From contig NZ_JACJFN010000005.1 of NCBI RefSeq assembly GCF_014164785.1, positions 124,001 to 188,000 on the forward strand: a stretch of 64,000 nucleotides of DNA. The letters run 5' to 3'. This DNA comes from Aquipseudomonas guryensis. GTDB lineage: Bacteria; Pseudomonadota; Gammaproteobacteria; Pseudomonadales; Pseudomonadaceae. Made by a program: the position numbers and the translations under genes. This document shows, piece by piece, positions 55,853 to 64,000 of this stretch. Positions within the stretch are counted from its first letter, which is position 1. The number at the start of each line of letters is the position of its first letter. Under the pieces are notes generated by a model that ran no database searches, was not told the origin of the DNA, and was given only the letters and a program-made list of their open reading frames with translations.

Positions 55853-56740
55853 CAGACTTTTCCTCAAGCTCGAAAGCCTATCAATAACAGGCACACAGAA
55901 TAACGGCAGAACCGGGTCAGTTCACTCAACTTCACCCATCCAGCCCGACACCCTCATCCAGCGGAGCGCCCCACACCAAGGCGTCCTCCCCACCAGATGC
56001 ACAAGAACAGACCATAAAGCCCTGCTGCAGCCTGCCGGCACAGACCAGGCCGCGTACGCTAAACCGAACCCGAAGGGCAGGTTTCATATGCCACGGGAGC
56101 CAGATTGACCATCCTGAAAGGCAACCCACGCACCGATTTCAAGCGTCATCCGGCCTGACGCCCCGACGCAATGCATCACCGCACCACTATCGTGCATAAC
56201 CGCAACGCAAACTCGACTCAGCGTTACCTTCGGGTAGTTTTTGCCTTACAGAATCAAGCTGCGGTAACGAAATCTCCGATCCGGCAGCCAACGAAGCCCT
56301 CTATGACAGGCGCCAACACACAGCAAGAAGCCCCGAAACAGAAGCCGGAAGCCGATTAAACAAGCCGTTCAGGCAAGTTTTTCCGGGGATCTCGCATTTT
56401 GTGCACGGATGTTGCTATACATCCCGCATTCGGCAAAAACTCGATGCCTATCGGACTGCCAGACCGCCTCGCAACGCCTTGAGGAAGAGGCCTAAGCGAT
56501 TGGATTTGCAGACCTTTCAGGAAGCGAAAAGCTGATGATCGAAGCGACTGAAAGCTACGAAATTGCGACATGGCGCATAGGTTTTTGCGACATCACCGTA
56601 AATAAAACGTAGGGAATAAGTAGCAACTGTCGCCAACTAATTCGTCGTGCTATAAGTTAGCGCCGACACAAAAAGAAAGAGCCGCCCATACAACAACTAA
56701 TTGGGCAGCACAACTCTTCTAAACCAAAGGAGCAATCACA
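55853..56740. other. Long non-coding gap upstream of oprD
   Basis: Almost 900 bases without a convincing gene. Composition falls from typical GC on the left to AT-rich near oprD. Small frames at 55932-56129 (minus) and 56171-56359 (plus) have no RBS or family features. The right third carries two direct repeats TTGCGACAT (56563, 56585) described separately. The gap may hold a long oprD leader or an unrecognised sRNA. Confidence 0.5.
56563..56593 (-). promoter_or_regulatory. Tandem TGTCGC half-sites, candidate ArgR operator
   Basis: ATGTCGCAA occurs twice on the minus strand, 22 bases apart; each TGTCGC is followed eight bases later by one of the two expected A residues. The Pseudomonas ArgR site is described as TGTCGCN8AA half-sites in direct repeat. 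A third TGTCGC lies at 56629 on the plus strand. oprD of P. aeruginosa is induced by arginine through ArgR. Confidence 0.4.
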
Positions 56741-58021
56741 ATGCAAGTGATGAAGTGGAGCGCACTGGCCCTGGCCGTAACCGCCGGTACCACCCAACTG
56801 GCTTTCGCCAGCGCACAATCCGAGTCGAAAGGCCTTATTGAAGATACCAGCTTCGACATCTTCAACCGCGCCCTGTACATGAACCGCGACTTCCGCAATG
56901 GTGCTTCCAACGGCGCCAGCACTTCCGCCAACCCGGCGGGCTACCGTGAAGAAACCGGCCTGGGCATTCGCCTGCTGCTGGAATCCGGCTTCACCCAAGG
57001 CACCGTTGGTGTTGGTGTTGACGCCCACTCGCTCTCCAGCATCAAGATCGATAGCGGTCGCGGCAAATACGGCAACGGCCTGTTCGACCAGACCGGCGAC
57101 GGCCGTGCTGATGACACCCAGACTGAAGTAGGCGGCGCCATCAAGTTCCGTGTTTCCGATACTGTTCTGAAACACGGCAACATGTTTGTCGGCAGCCCGG
57201 TACTTTCCACTGACGACAGCCGCATTCTGCCGGAAGTTGCTACCGGTACCTACTTGGTCAGCAATGAAATCGAAGGCCTGGAGCTGAGCGCAGGTCGCTT
57301 CACCGCTCTGAGCAGCCAAGCATCCAGTGATCGTGACACCGTTGAACTGACCGAAGGCGATATCTTCGGTGCCAGCTACGCCTTTACCGACAACTTCAGC
57401 GGTGCCCTCCACTACGGTGATTTCGAGGACTACCACAAGAAGACCTACCTGAACCTGAATTACACTGTACCGCTGGCCGAAGAGCAGTCGCTGAACTTCG
57501 ACTTCAACGGCTACCGTACCACCGATCAGGGCGATGCTCTGGCCGGCGAGATCGACAACAAAATCTGGAGCCTGGCAGCCGGTTATACCTTCGGCGCCCA
57601 CACCCTCACCCTGGCCCACCAGCGTTCCTCGGGTGACACCCGCTACTCCTACGGTTTCGTAGACGGCGGCGGCACCGTATGGCTGAACAACTCCGTTCAG
57701 TTCTCTGACTTCGACGGCGCAGATGAGAAGTCCTGGCAGGCTCGCTACGACCTGGACATGACCACCTATGGCGTACCGGGTCTGAGCTTTATGACCCGCT
57801 ACATCACTGGTGACGACATCGAAACCACCTCGGGCGAAGAAGGTAAAGAGCACGAGTGGAACTTCGAGACCAAGTACGTCATCCAGGAAGGCGCCGCCAA
57901 GGACCTGTCCTTCCGCGTTCGTCACGCCATCTGGCGTGCCAACGACGCGTACAACGCTGACTACAGCGCTGACCTGAACGACACCCGCCTGATCGTTGAG
58001 TACCCGCTGGACGTGCTGTAA
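56741..58021 (+). CDS. oprD: OprD-family outer-membrane porin
   Basis: A 426-aa porin for basic amino acids and, in P. aeruginosa, carbapenems. The signal peptide MQVMKWSALALAVTAGTTQLAFA closely resembles OprD. Family features include ESKGLIEDTSFDIFNRALYMNRDFRNG, GIRLLLESGFTQGTVGVGVDAHS, EIEGLELSAGRFT and the C-terminal strand ending LIVEYPLDVL. The position between the slyX-HIT pair and proS is that of oprD (PA0958). It is shorter than PAO1 OprD (443 aa) mainly in the loop regions, so substrate range may differ. Strong terminator downstream. Confidence 0.9.
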   Translation: MQVMKWSALALAVTAGTTQLAFASAQSESKGLIEDTSFDIFNRALYMNRDFRNGASNGASTSANPAGYREETGLGIRLLLESGFTQGTVGVGVDAHSLSSIKIDSGRGKYGNGLFDQTGDGRADDTQTEVGGAIKFRVSDTVLKHGNMFVGSPVLSTDDSRILPEVATGTYLVSNEIEGLELSAGRFTALSSQASSDRDTVELTEGDIFGASYAFTDNFSGALHYGDFEDYHKKTYLNLNYTVPLAEEQSLNFDFNGYRTTDQGDALAGEIDNKIWSLAAGYTFGAHTLTLAHQRSSGDTRYSYGFVDGGGTVWLNNSVQFSDFDGADEKSWQARYDLDMTTYGVPGLSFMTRYITGDDIETTSGEEGKEHEWNFETKYVIQEGAAKDLSFRVRHAIWRANDAYNADYSADLNDTRLIVEYPLDVL

Positions 58022-58046
58022 GTCCAAGTAGTACTTAAATCAGTGC

Positions 58047-58080
58047 AAAAAGAACCCGGCCTAGGCCGGGTTCTTTTTTA
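58047..58080. terminator. Bidirectional terminator after oprD
   Basis: AAAAAGAACCCGGCC-TA-GGCCGGGTTCTTTTTT, a long perfect stem with A- and T-runs on both sides, for oprD and the converging thioesterase gene. Confidence 0.93.
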
Positions 58081-58094
58081 TCCGCCAGTGCGAT

Positions 58095-58511
58095 TCACAT
58101 AGGCAAGGCATAGGTCCCTGTCACATGCGCCACCAACTCTTCCTCCGCGCCTAGCGAATACAACTGCACCTCACACACCGCCTGACGCTTCGACAGCCGC
58201 AAAATGCGCGCCTCGGCCAGCAGATCCACTGGCTTCGGCTTGGCCAGAAAGTTGATGTTCAAGTTGGACGTTACCGCCATCTCCACCCGCCCCAGGCGCC
58301 CCAACACCACCGCATACATGGCCGCATCGGCCAGCGACATGATGGTCGGCCCAGACAACGTGCCACCAGGGCGCACCAGCTTGCCGTGAAACGGCACCCT
58401 GGCCACCGCCCGCTCCGTATCCAGGTGATCAATCCGCAGATCGATATCCTCGGCCATCGGCACCCCGGCGCGAATCAGCGCCTGCACCTGCTCAGCGGTC
58501 AACTCTGCCAC
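58095..58511 (-). CDS. PaaI-like hotdog thioesterase
   Basis: A 138-aa protein of the PaaI/YbgC-like hotdog class: VPFHGKLVRPGGTLSGPTIMSLADAAMYA with the conserved GGTxSGPTxMxLADxA, then MAVTSNLNINFLAKPKP. Hydrolyses acyl-CoA, substrate unknown. The start is GTG at 58511 (VAELTAEQVQAL), with GGGAG eight bases upstream; the ATG at 58451 would truncate the first helix. A very long open frame continuing to 60191 on this strand is the mirror of proS. Same neighbour as in P. aeruginosa. Confidence 0.88.
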   Translation of the reverse strand: MAELTAEQVQALIRAGVPMAEDIDLRIDHLDTERAVARVPFHGKLVRPGGTLSGPTIMSLADAAMYAVVLGRLGRVEMAVTSNLNINFLAKPKPVDLLAEARILRLSKRQAVCEVQLYSLGAEEELVAHVTGTYALPM

Positions 58512-58604
58512 CTTCAACTCCCGGTCTGATCCTGTACGCCACAGGACTGTCCCCGTACAATGCCGAGTCATTCTTTGCCCTCGCAACCGACAGAACGGCC
58601 AAAC

Positions 58605-60320
58605 ATGCGTACCAGTCAGTACCTGCTCTCGACCCTCAAAGAAACCCCTTCCGACGCCGTGGTCATCAGCCACCAGCTGATGCTGCGCGCGGGCATGATC
58701 CGCAAGCTGGCATCCGGCCTCTACACCTGGCTGCCAATGGGGCTGCGCGTGCTGCGCAAGGCCGAGGCCATTGTGCGCGAAGAAATGAACGCCGCAGGTG
58801 CCCTGGAAGTGCTGATGCCGGCCATCCAGCCCGCCGAGCTGTGGCAGGAGTCGGGGCGTTGGGAGCAGTATGGTCCCGAGCTGCTGCGCATCAAGGATCG
58901 TCACGGCCGCGAGTTCTGCGTCGGCCCGACCCATGAAGAAGTAATCACCGATCTGGCGCGTAACGAGCTGAACAGCTACAAGCAGCTGCCGATCAACCTG
59001 TACCAGATCCAGACCAAGTTCCGCGACGAGATCCGCCCGCGCTTCGGCCTGATGCGTGGCCGTGAGTTCCTGATGAAGGACGCCTACTCCTTCCATATGA
59101 CCCAGGAGTCGCTGCAGGAAACCTATGACCGCATGCACCAGGCGTACTGCAACGTATTCAGCCGCCTGGGCCTGAACTTCCGCCCGGTACAGGCCGATAC
59201 CGGCTCGATCGGTGGCACTGGCTCCCACGAGTTCCATGTGCTGGCCGAGTCTGGCGAAGACGATATCGCTTTCAGTGACAGCTCCGACTACGCCGCCAAC
59301 ATTGAGAAAGCGGAAGCCATTCCGCGTGAAACCAGCCGCGTCGCCGCCAGCGAAGAACTGCGCCTGGTCGATACGCCGAACGCCAAGACCATCGAGGAAC
59401 TGGTCAGCCAGTTCAACCTGGCCATCGAAAAGACCGTCAAGACCCTGGTGGTGCATGCCGCCGAGGAAGGCAAGCTGATCGCCTTGATCGTCCGTGGCGA
59501 TCATGAACTCAACGAAATCAAAGCAGCAAACCACGAACTGGTCGCCAGCCCGCTGGTGTTCGCCTCGGAAGCCGAGCTGCGCACTGCCATTGGTGCCGGC
59601 GCGGGCTCCCTCGGCCCGCTGAACCTGCCGTTGCCGTGCATCATCGACCGCTCCGTGGCCCTGATGAGCGACTTCGCCGTCGGTGCCAACATCGACGACA
59701 AGCACTACTTCGGCGTCAACTGGGAACGCGACCTGCCGCTGCCGGCCATCGCCGACCTGCGCAACGTGGTGGCCGGCGACCCGAGCCCGGATGGCCAGGG
59801 CACCCTGGTGATCAAGCGCGGCATCGAAGTCGGACACATCTTCCAGCTCGGCACCAAGTACAGCGAAGCTCTGGGCTGCAAGGTACTGGGCGAAGGCGGC
59901 AAGCCGATCACCCTGACCATGGGTTGCTATGGCATCGGCGTCTCGCGCGTGGTGGCGGCCGCCATCGAGCAGAACTGGGACGAGCGCGGCATCCTCTGGA
60001 GCGACGCCCTGGCGCCGTTCCAGATTGCCCTGGTGCCAATGAAGTACGACAACGAAGCCGTGCGTGAAGCCACCGACAAGCTCTACGCCGAACTGACGGC
60101 AGCCGGCTATGAAGTGCTGCTGGATGATCGCGACAAGAAGACCAGCCCCGGGGTGAAGTTCGCCGACATGGAGCTGATCGGCATTCCGCATCGCATCGTG
60201 GTCAGCGACCGTGGCCTGGCCGAGGGCAACCTCGAGTACAAGAACCGTCGCGATACCGAGGCGCAGCCTGTATCCGCCGCCGATATCCTGTCGTTCATCA
60301 AGGCCCGTACCGGTCGTTAA
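58605..60320 (+). CDS. proS: Prolyl-tRNA synthetase (bacterial type)
   Basis: Class II synthetase of 571 aa with the bacterial INS editing domain (about residues 225-400) between motifs 2 and 3. Motif 1 region [20 protein letters not shown], motif 2 [21 protein letters not shown], and motif 3 [22 protein letters not shown] 58605 ([15 protein letters not shown]) is the family start; an upstream ATG at 58560 is out of place. The INS domain removes Ala; Cys-tRNA(Pro) is cleared by YbaK, also in this window. Confidence 0.97.
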   Translation: MRTSQYLLSTLKETPSDAVVISHQLMLRAGMIRKLASGLYTWLPMGLRVLRKAEAIVREEMNAAGALEVLMPAIQPAELWQESGRWEQYGPELLRIKDRHGREFCVGPTHEEVITDLARNELNSYKQLPINLYQIQTKFRDEIRPRFGLMRGREFLMKDAYSFHMTQESLQETYDRMHQAYCNVFSRLGLNFRPVQADTGSIGGTGSHEFHVLAESGEDDIAFSDSSDYAANIEKAEAIPRETSRVAASEELRLVDTPNAKTIEELVSQFNLAIEKTVKTLVVHAAEEGKLIALIVRGDHELNEIKAANHELVASPLVFASEAELRTAIGAGAGSLGPLNLPLPCIIDRSVALMSDFAVGANIDDKHYFGVNWERDLPLPAIADLRNVVAGDPSPDGQGTLVIKRGIEVGHIFQLGTKYSEALGCKVLGEGGKPITLTMGCYGIGVSRVVAAAIEQNWDERGILWSDALAPFQIALVPMKYDNEAVREATDKLYAELTAAGYEVLLDDRDKKTSPGVKFADMELIGIPHRIVVSDRGLAEGNLEYKNRRDTEAQPVSAADILSFIKARTGR

Positions 60321-60344
60321 TCCAGGCAGTCAACAAGAGCCATC

Positions 60345-61295
60345 ATGTTCAAGCGAAGCACCCTGCGCCTCGGCGCCTCCCTGGCTGGCGCCCTCCTTCT
60401 GGTGGGCTGCGCCAACCATCTGCCACAACGCAGTGAGCAGGAGGAACGCTTCGAGCGCAGACTGCTCGACCACAGCCTGCAGATCGATGTGGGCGAGCCG
60501 CGCGTACTCGAACTGCCACAACGGCGGGTGCGCGTGCAGGAGCAGAAGACCTTCGAAGTCACCGAGTTCGAAGTCACCCGCCGCTATGACCGCTACACCC
60601 CCTATCAGCTCTGGCGCGAGCTCTACGAAGTGCCACTGGGGGCAGTCGCGGTGGTCGCTGGCGTGGGCGCCAACGTGCTCAACGTGATCATGCTCGGCCG
60701 CCTGCCCGACAGCGCGACCAAGGACTGGATCAGCTACGGCTTTGCCGGCCTAAACCCGGCGATGAACGTCGAGTCCAACGGCCGTTCGCAACAGAACCTG
60801 GCCAGCCTTGACGAGCGCCAGCTGGACAAGCGCATGGACTATTCGAGCCTGCCCTGGATCGAGCGCCCGGTATTGGTCAAGGCCGGTGATACGACCCATG
60901 AACTGACTACTGACCGCAATGGCGTGCTGCGCCTCAACTTGCTCGACGATCCCTTTGCCGAAGAAGACGTGACCCGCATCGGCACCCTGCTGCTGAGTGT
61001 CGAAGACCCACTGGATAACACCCGTGCCGACGCCAGCCTGCTGGTCAGTCGCACCCTGCGTGGCAAGCTGCAGGAAGCCCACCATCTGATCTACGACGAT
61101 CTGGAAGACGACGAAGTGGCGCAGTGGGTGCACCGGGTCAAGCGCCTGTCCGACCTGGGCCTGGAAGAAGAAGCCAGTGAACTGGAGCAGAGCCTGATCG
61201 AACTGACCCGCAACGATCCGGAGCTGCAGCAGGAGTTTCTGAGCAAGCTGATGAAGGATGCCGGGCGGCTGGTTGCCGACCCCGGCAGCGACTAA
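60345..61295 (+). CDS. Lipoprotein of unknown function (PA0955-like)
   Basis: A 316-aa protein with lipobox LLVGC (Cys22 in MFKRSTLRLGASLAGALLLVGC). No known domain: a charged N-terminal region (RSEQEERFERRLLDHSLQIDVG), VAVVAGVGANVLNVIMLG as a hydrophobic patch, then TTHELTTDRNGVLRLNLLDDPF, which looks like a small beta domain, and an acidic helical C terminus. Located 25 bases after proS and probably co-transcribed. Conserved next to proS in P. aeruginosa. Confidence 0.85.
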   Translation: MFKRSTLRLGASLAGALLLVGCANHLPQRSEQEERFERRLLDHSLQIDVGEPRVLELPQRRVRVQEQKTFEVTEFEVTRRYDRYTPYQLWRELYEVPLGAVAVVAGVGANVLNVIMLGRLPDSATKDWISYGFAGLNPAMNVESNGRSQQNLASLDERQLDKRMDYSSLPWIERPVLVKAGDTTHELTTDRNGVLRLNLLDDPFAEEDVTRIGTLLLSVEDPLDNTRADASLLVSRTLRGKLQEAHHLIYDDLEDDEVAQWVHRVKRLSDLGLEEEASELEQSLIELTRNDPELQQEFLSKLMKDAGRLVADPGSD

Positions 61296-61327
61296 ACGAT
61301 CCGCACAACGAGCGCAGCAAACTGCGC

Positions 61328-61603
61328 TCAGCGGCGGGCGATGAAACCGGCAATCCCCTGCAGCGCATGCTCCTGCAGCTCGACACCACTGACCTGAGCC
61401 TGCTCCGGCCCCTGTTCGAGCCAGGCGGCCAGTTCGCGCACCGCGCCCTCTTCACCTTCGACCAGCACCTCGACCCGACCATCGTCCAGGTTGCGCACCC
61501 AGCCATCCAGATCGAGGCGCTCGGCCTCGGCGCAGGTGGACTGGCGAAAATACACACCCTGCACCTTGCCACTGACATAGCCATGCATGCAGATACGCGC
61601 CAT
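61328..61603 (-). CDS. acyP: Acylphosphatase
   Basis: A 91-aa enzyme hydrolysing acyl phosphates. The family signature [41 protein letters not shown] contains the catalytic Arg (YFRQ) and Asn (VRNL). It is five bases before the next stop on this strand and follows the TlpA-like gene, so the two form an operon. Confidence 0.95.
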   Translation of the reverse strand: MARICMHGYVSGKVQGVYFRQSTCAEAERLDLDGWVRNLDDGRVEVLVEGEEGAVRELAAWLEQGPEQAQVSGVELQEHALQGIAGFIARR

Positions 61604-61607
61604 CGTG

Positions 61608-62075
61608 CTACTCCTTGCCTTGCAGTTCAGTGAGTCGCGCCAGCAGCCCGGCGGCGCTCTGCTCACCAAGCAGACGCTCGCGCAAGCGCCCGTCACCATC
61701 GACGATATAGGTTACCGGCAGCACATCGTTGCGCGGCAGCTGATAGCGCGCTGCCGGGTCCTGCGCCAATACGGTGAAACGAATCCCCAGCCCCTCCGCA
61801 GCCTTGCTCAAGGCGTCGCCTTGCAAGGTATCGAAATTAACGCCAAGTACCCGCACCGCGCGCCCCTGCGTCTGCTCGGCAAGACGGTTCAATTCCGGGA
61901 TTTCGGTACGGCAAGGGCCGCACCACTCCGCCCAGTAATTAATCACTAACCACTGGCCATCCAGTTGTTCAGCCGTTACCTTTCGTCCATGCTGATCGAC
62001 GCCCAAGTCCTCGGCGCAGCCGGCCAACAGAAGACCGGTCAGAATTCCCACCACAAACTGGAGCCGCATTCCCAT
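61608..62075 (-). CDS. TlpA-like periplasmic thioredoxin, lipoprotein
   Basis: A 155-aa protein with lipobox LLAGC (about Cys19), a linker, and a TlpA/ResA-type thioredoxin domain: [22 protein letters not shown] with the redox-active CGPC, and [13 protein letters not shown] with the cis-Pro. Acts as a periplasmic thiol-disulfide reductant, perhaps for cytochrome c or copper enzymes. ATG 62075 (MGMRLQFVV) has GAGGA at good spacing; it overlaps no other gene but starts 30 bases from the divergent PilZ-like gene. Confidence 0.9.
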   Translation of the reverse strand: MGMRLQFVVGILTGLLLAGCAEDLGVDQHGRKVTAEQLDGQWLVINYWAEWCGPCRTEIPELNRLAEQTQGRAVRVLGVNFDTLQGDALSKAAEGLGIRFTVLAQDPAARYQLPRNDVLPVTYIVDGDGRLRERLLGEQSAAGLLARLTELQGKE

Positions 62076-62105
62076 GCATTCGATCCTCGTGCACACAGGG
62101 TTGAT

Positions 62106-63515
62106 ATGACACTGGACGCCTTGCGCCTCGAAGTACCGGACATTCGTGAAGAAGTTGTCCTGCCGCTGGCCGACCTCGGCGAGCAATTGGCCGCAGCCCG
62201 CCAGCAGTCGGTGGAAAATGCCTTGCAGCAGGCGCTGAGCCTGCTGTTCCAGCTTAATCGCAGCGCCATGACCTTACTTGAAAGGCAACGCGCCCTGCAA
62301 AGCTTCAGCGAAGAATACCGCCACTATGCCGCCCGCTATGCCGACAGCAGTGCACCACCGGCATTGTTCGTGCGCCTGTGCAACGAGCTGGCCATCGGCT
62401 TCAAACGCCTGCTCCTGCAGATACTCCAGGGACGCCACCCTTCGCGCCCGCACCTGGCCTGGTGCCTGTACATGGCCGAGCACTTCATCGCCCAGACCCT
62501 GATGCGCCATTACCAGCTCTACCAGGAACCGCCAGAAGGGCTGTGGCGCGACAGCCACCTGCTGTACTGGATCGCGGAGCATCAGGACTGCCTCGACGAG
62601 CATGTCGCCGCCGCCTTCCAGCCAACACCCGCCGCCACGCTGCGCGGTCTCTATCAGCAGACCCTGCTGCTGGCCATGAGCAACCCCTTTCACCTGGCCG
62701 AAGGTGAATGCCCCATCCTGTTCGGTGCGCTGACGCCCCTCGCAGGCCTGGCCAGCCTGTTGCCCTGGGAAGAAGACGAAGACAACGAAGCCCACATCGT
62801 CGACCTGAGCCTGTCCCAGCCGTGCCTGACAGTCGATCAGCCGCAGGATAGTGACCCCAGCAACCTGCGCCGCCTTGAGTTGGGCGCACTGCTGGTGGCC
62901 CTGCACGAGCCCGCGCCCCTGCAGACGCCGACAGAACGGGAACTGCTCGAACGGGTAAAGCCGCACTGGCTCGGCCGCCAGCAGCGCCGCCATCCACGCG
63001 CCGACTTCAGCGCCGATTGCAGCCTGGTGATCGGCCTGCCCAACATCCATGCACAACTGCTGGAAAAACGCCCTCAGGCCTGCCCGGCGCAGATGCTCGA
63101 TGCCAGCCCGGGCGGCGCGCGCCTGCACTGCAATGCCGACCAGGGTGGACCACTGCCCGTCGGCCAACTGGTGCTGGTACTCGCCAGCAAGGGCACGCCC
63201 AGCCTGGCAGTGGTGCGCTGGCGCCACCTCAACAGCGAAGGCCTGCACCTGGGGCTGCGCTACCTGAAAGGGCTGCCGCGCCCGGTCTGGCTACGCCGCA
63301 CGCCCAGCGCGCAGACTCACCCCGGCGTCCTGCAAAGCACCCCGGCGCCCGGCAATGGCTGGCACCACGGCCTGTGGTTGCCCGGCGGGCAGTTCGTTGA
63401 AGGGGAAAATCTCTGGCTGCAGCTGGCCAATGTAAACAACCAGGCCGTGGTGCAATTGCCGGCAGCGAACCTGACTACTCCGTCAGTGGTACGCCACCCG
63501 CTGCGCCTGGCCTGA
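62106..63515 (+). CDS. PilZ-domain protein with large helical N-terminal region
   Basis: A 469-aa cytoplasmic protein. The N-terminal 310 residues are helical and unfamiliar (LLFQLNRSAMTLLERQRALQ, ARYADSSAPPALFVRLCNELAIG). At about residues 300-395 comes a PilZ-like domain: RRHPRADFSADCSLVIGL supplies RxxxR, and MLDASPGGARLHC supplies the DxSxxG motif, so c-di-GMP binding is plausible. A C-terminal extension of about 75 residues follows. ATG 62106 was chosen, since the frame to 61965 runs over the TlpA-like gene. Function unknown. Confidence 0.8.
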   Translation: MTLDALRLEVPDIREEVVLPLADLGEQLAAARQQSVENALQQALSLLFQLNRSAMTLLERQRALQSFSEEYRHYAARYADSSAPPALFVRLCNELAIGFKRLLLQILQGRHPSRPHLAWCLYMAEHFIAQTLMRHYQLYQEPPEGLWRDSHLLYWIAEHQDCLDEHVAAAFQPTPAATLRGLYQQTLLLAMSNPFHLAEGECPILFGALTPLAGLASLLPWEEDEDNEAHIVDLSLSQPCLTVDQPQDSDPSNLRRLELGALLVALHEPAPLQTPTERELLERVKPHWLGRQQRRHPRADFSADCSLVIGLPNIHAQLLEKRPQACPAQMLDASPGGARLHCNADQGGPLPVGQLVLVLASKGTPSLAVVRWRHLNSEGLHLGLRYLKGLPRPVWLRRTPSAQTHPGVLQSTPAPGNGWHHGLWLPGGQFVEGENLWLQLANVNNQAVVQLPAANLTTPSVVRHPLRLA

Positions 63516-63627
63516 AACTGCGAGCAAGGTCACAGCCATCGGCGCCAGAGCGCACAGTTTCACGGTTCTGCACGCCTCTATAATCGCTCCACTCCAACAC
63601 CTAAAAGAGCAAAGCGGAGCCCGCCCA

Positions 63628-64000
63628 ATGTCCCAAGCCCACGACAAGCTGATCGGCCCAGTACCTTCCAGCATCGTCAATAGTGCCCGTACCAGTGTCA
63701 CCCCGTACGAAGGCCGCGTGGCAGAGTTCAACGTGGCCGTCTGGCTGCAGCTGCCAGGGCTGGCCAACCTGCCGGTATCACTGATCGTCAGCTACCACGA
63801 TGGCAGCCAGCAGCGCGAGGTCGCGGTAGACCATGGCAAGGTCAATGCGCACAACAAGGTCATGCTGTCCGGTGTGGCCCGTCTGCCGGTGAAACAGAAG
63901 ATCGAGAATATGCAGGTACGCCTGCGCTCTGCCGTAACGGCCAAGACCCTGGTGGTCGAAGAATTGTTCGTGCAGGCCGTTGAGCTGCTCAACAGCGATA
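63628..64000 (+). CDS. Unknown protein, N-terminal part (cut by right edge)
   Basis: ATG 63628 has GGAG upstream and the frame is open to the window end, giving 124 residues: MSQAHDKLIGPVPSSIVNS..., a beta-rich segment (VAVWLQLPGLANLPVSLIVS) and KIENMQVRLRSAVTAKTLVVEE. No signal peptide or known motif is visible. It may be a small beta-sandwich protein; I do not recognise it. Confidence 0.75.
   Translation, partial: MSQAHDKLIGPVPSSIVNSARTSVTPYEGRVAEFNVAVWLQLPGLANLPVSLIVSYHDGSQQREVAVDHGKVNAHNKVMLSGVARLPVKQKIENMQVRLRSAVTAKTLVVEELFVQAVELLNSD

Noticed and set aside
55932-56359. Short frames in the oprD upstream gap.
   Set aside because: No RBS, no coding-like composition and no recognised motif; left as non-coding.
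58512-60191. Upstream extension of the thioesterase gene across proS.
   Set aside because: Mirror of proS; GTG 58511 has a good RBS and gives the family length.

Overview
The window looks like chromosomal DNA of a high-GC gammaproteobacterium of the genus Pseudomonas. The gene order aspS-yebC-ruvCAB-ybgC-tolQRAB-pal-cpoB-queE-queC-tRNA-Lys matches the P. aeruginosa PAO1 order I remember. So do tRNA-Ser-purC-bamC-dapA-gcvR-bcp-tusA-like-bepA-nadA and slyX-HIT-oprD-thioesterase-proS-lipoprotein-acyP. I cannot name the species.

Layout. 1-6.9 kb: a partial molybdopterin oxidoreductase, a small lipoprotein, argF overlapping an ABC ATPase gene, a PhzF-like protein, a porin and a periplasmic PilJ-type protein. 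7-12.7 kb: the glycerol locus (glpK, glpR, glpD) with ybaK inserted, two copies of a ~148-bp palindromic element and candidate GlpR operators. 12.8-16.4 kb: an alpha/beta hydrolase and a BfmRS/RstAB-type two-component system. 16.4-21.8 kb: class Ia ribonucleotide reductase nrdA-nrdB behind a long control region with NrdR-like boxes and a DnaA box.

21.8-24.4 kb: a low-GC two-gene module, an unknown protein overlapping a P-loop ATPase with a C-terminal helix-hairpin-helix. It sits between the nrdB terminator and a cluster of hairpin repeats, and is the best candidate here for an undescribed system, possibly defensive. 24.4-31.4 kb: an accessory stretch of small stress-type proteins (CsbD-like, MgtC-like, a 48-aa membrane peptide), a GNAT acetyltransferase, a CAP-domain protein, unknowns and a periplasmic binding protein.

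31.6-39.3 kb: tRNA-Ser(CGA), a long-form purC, bamC, dapA, then gcvR, bcp, a TusA-like gene, bepA, nadA and tRNA-Lys(TTT). 39.4-51.2 kb: a long leftward run of housekeeping genes covering queuosine synthesis, the Tol-Pal envelope complex, the Holliday-junction resolvasome and aspartyl-tRNA synthetase. 51.5-64 kb: three c-di-GMP-related genes (Hpt-HD-GYP, GGDEF, PilZ-like), dps-like, a membrane-anchored cold-shock protein, slyX, a HIT protein, oprD, a thioesterase, proS, a lipoprotein, acyP, a TlpA-like thioredoxin and a gene cut by the right edge.

Starts were chosen from ribosome-binding sites, signal peptides and remembered family lengths. Family assignments rest on motif recognition, with no database search.
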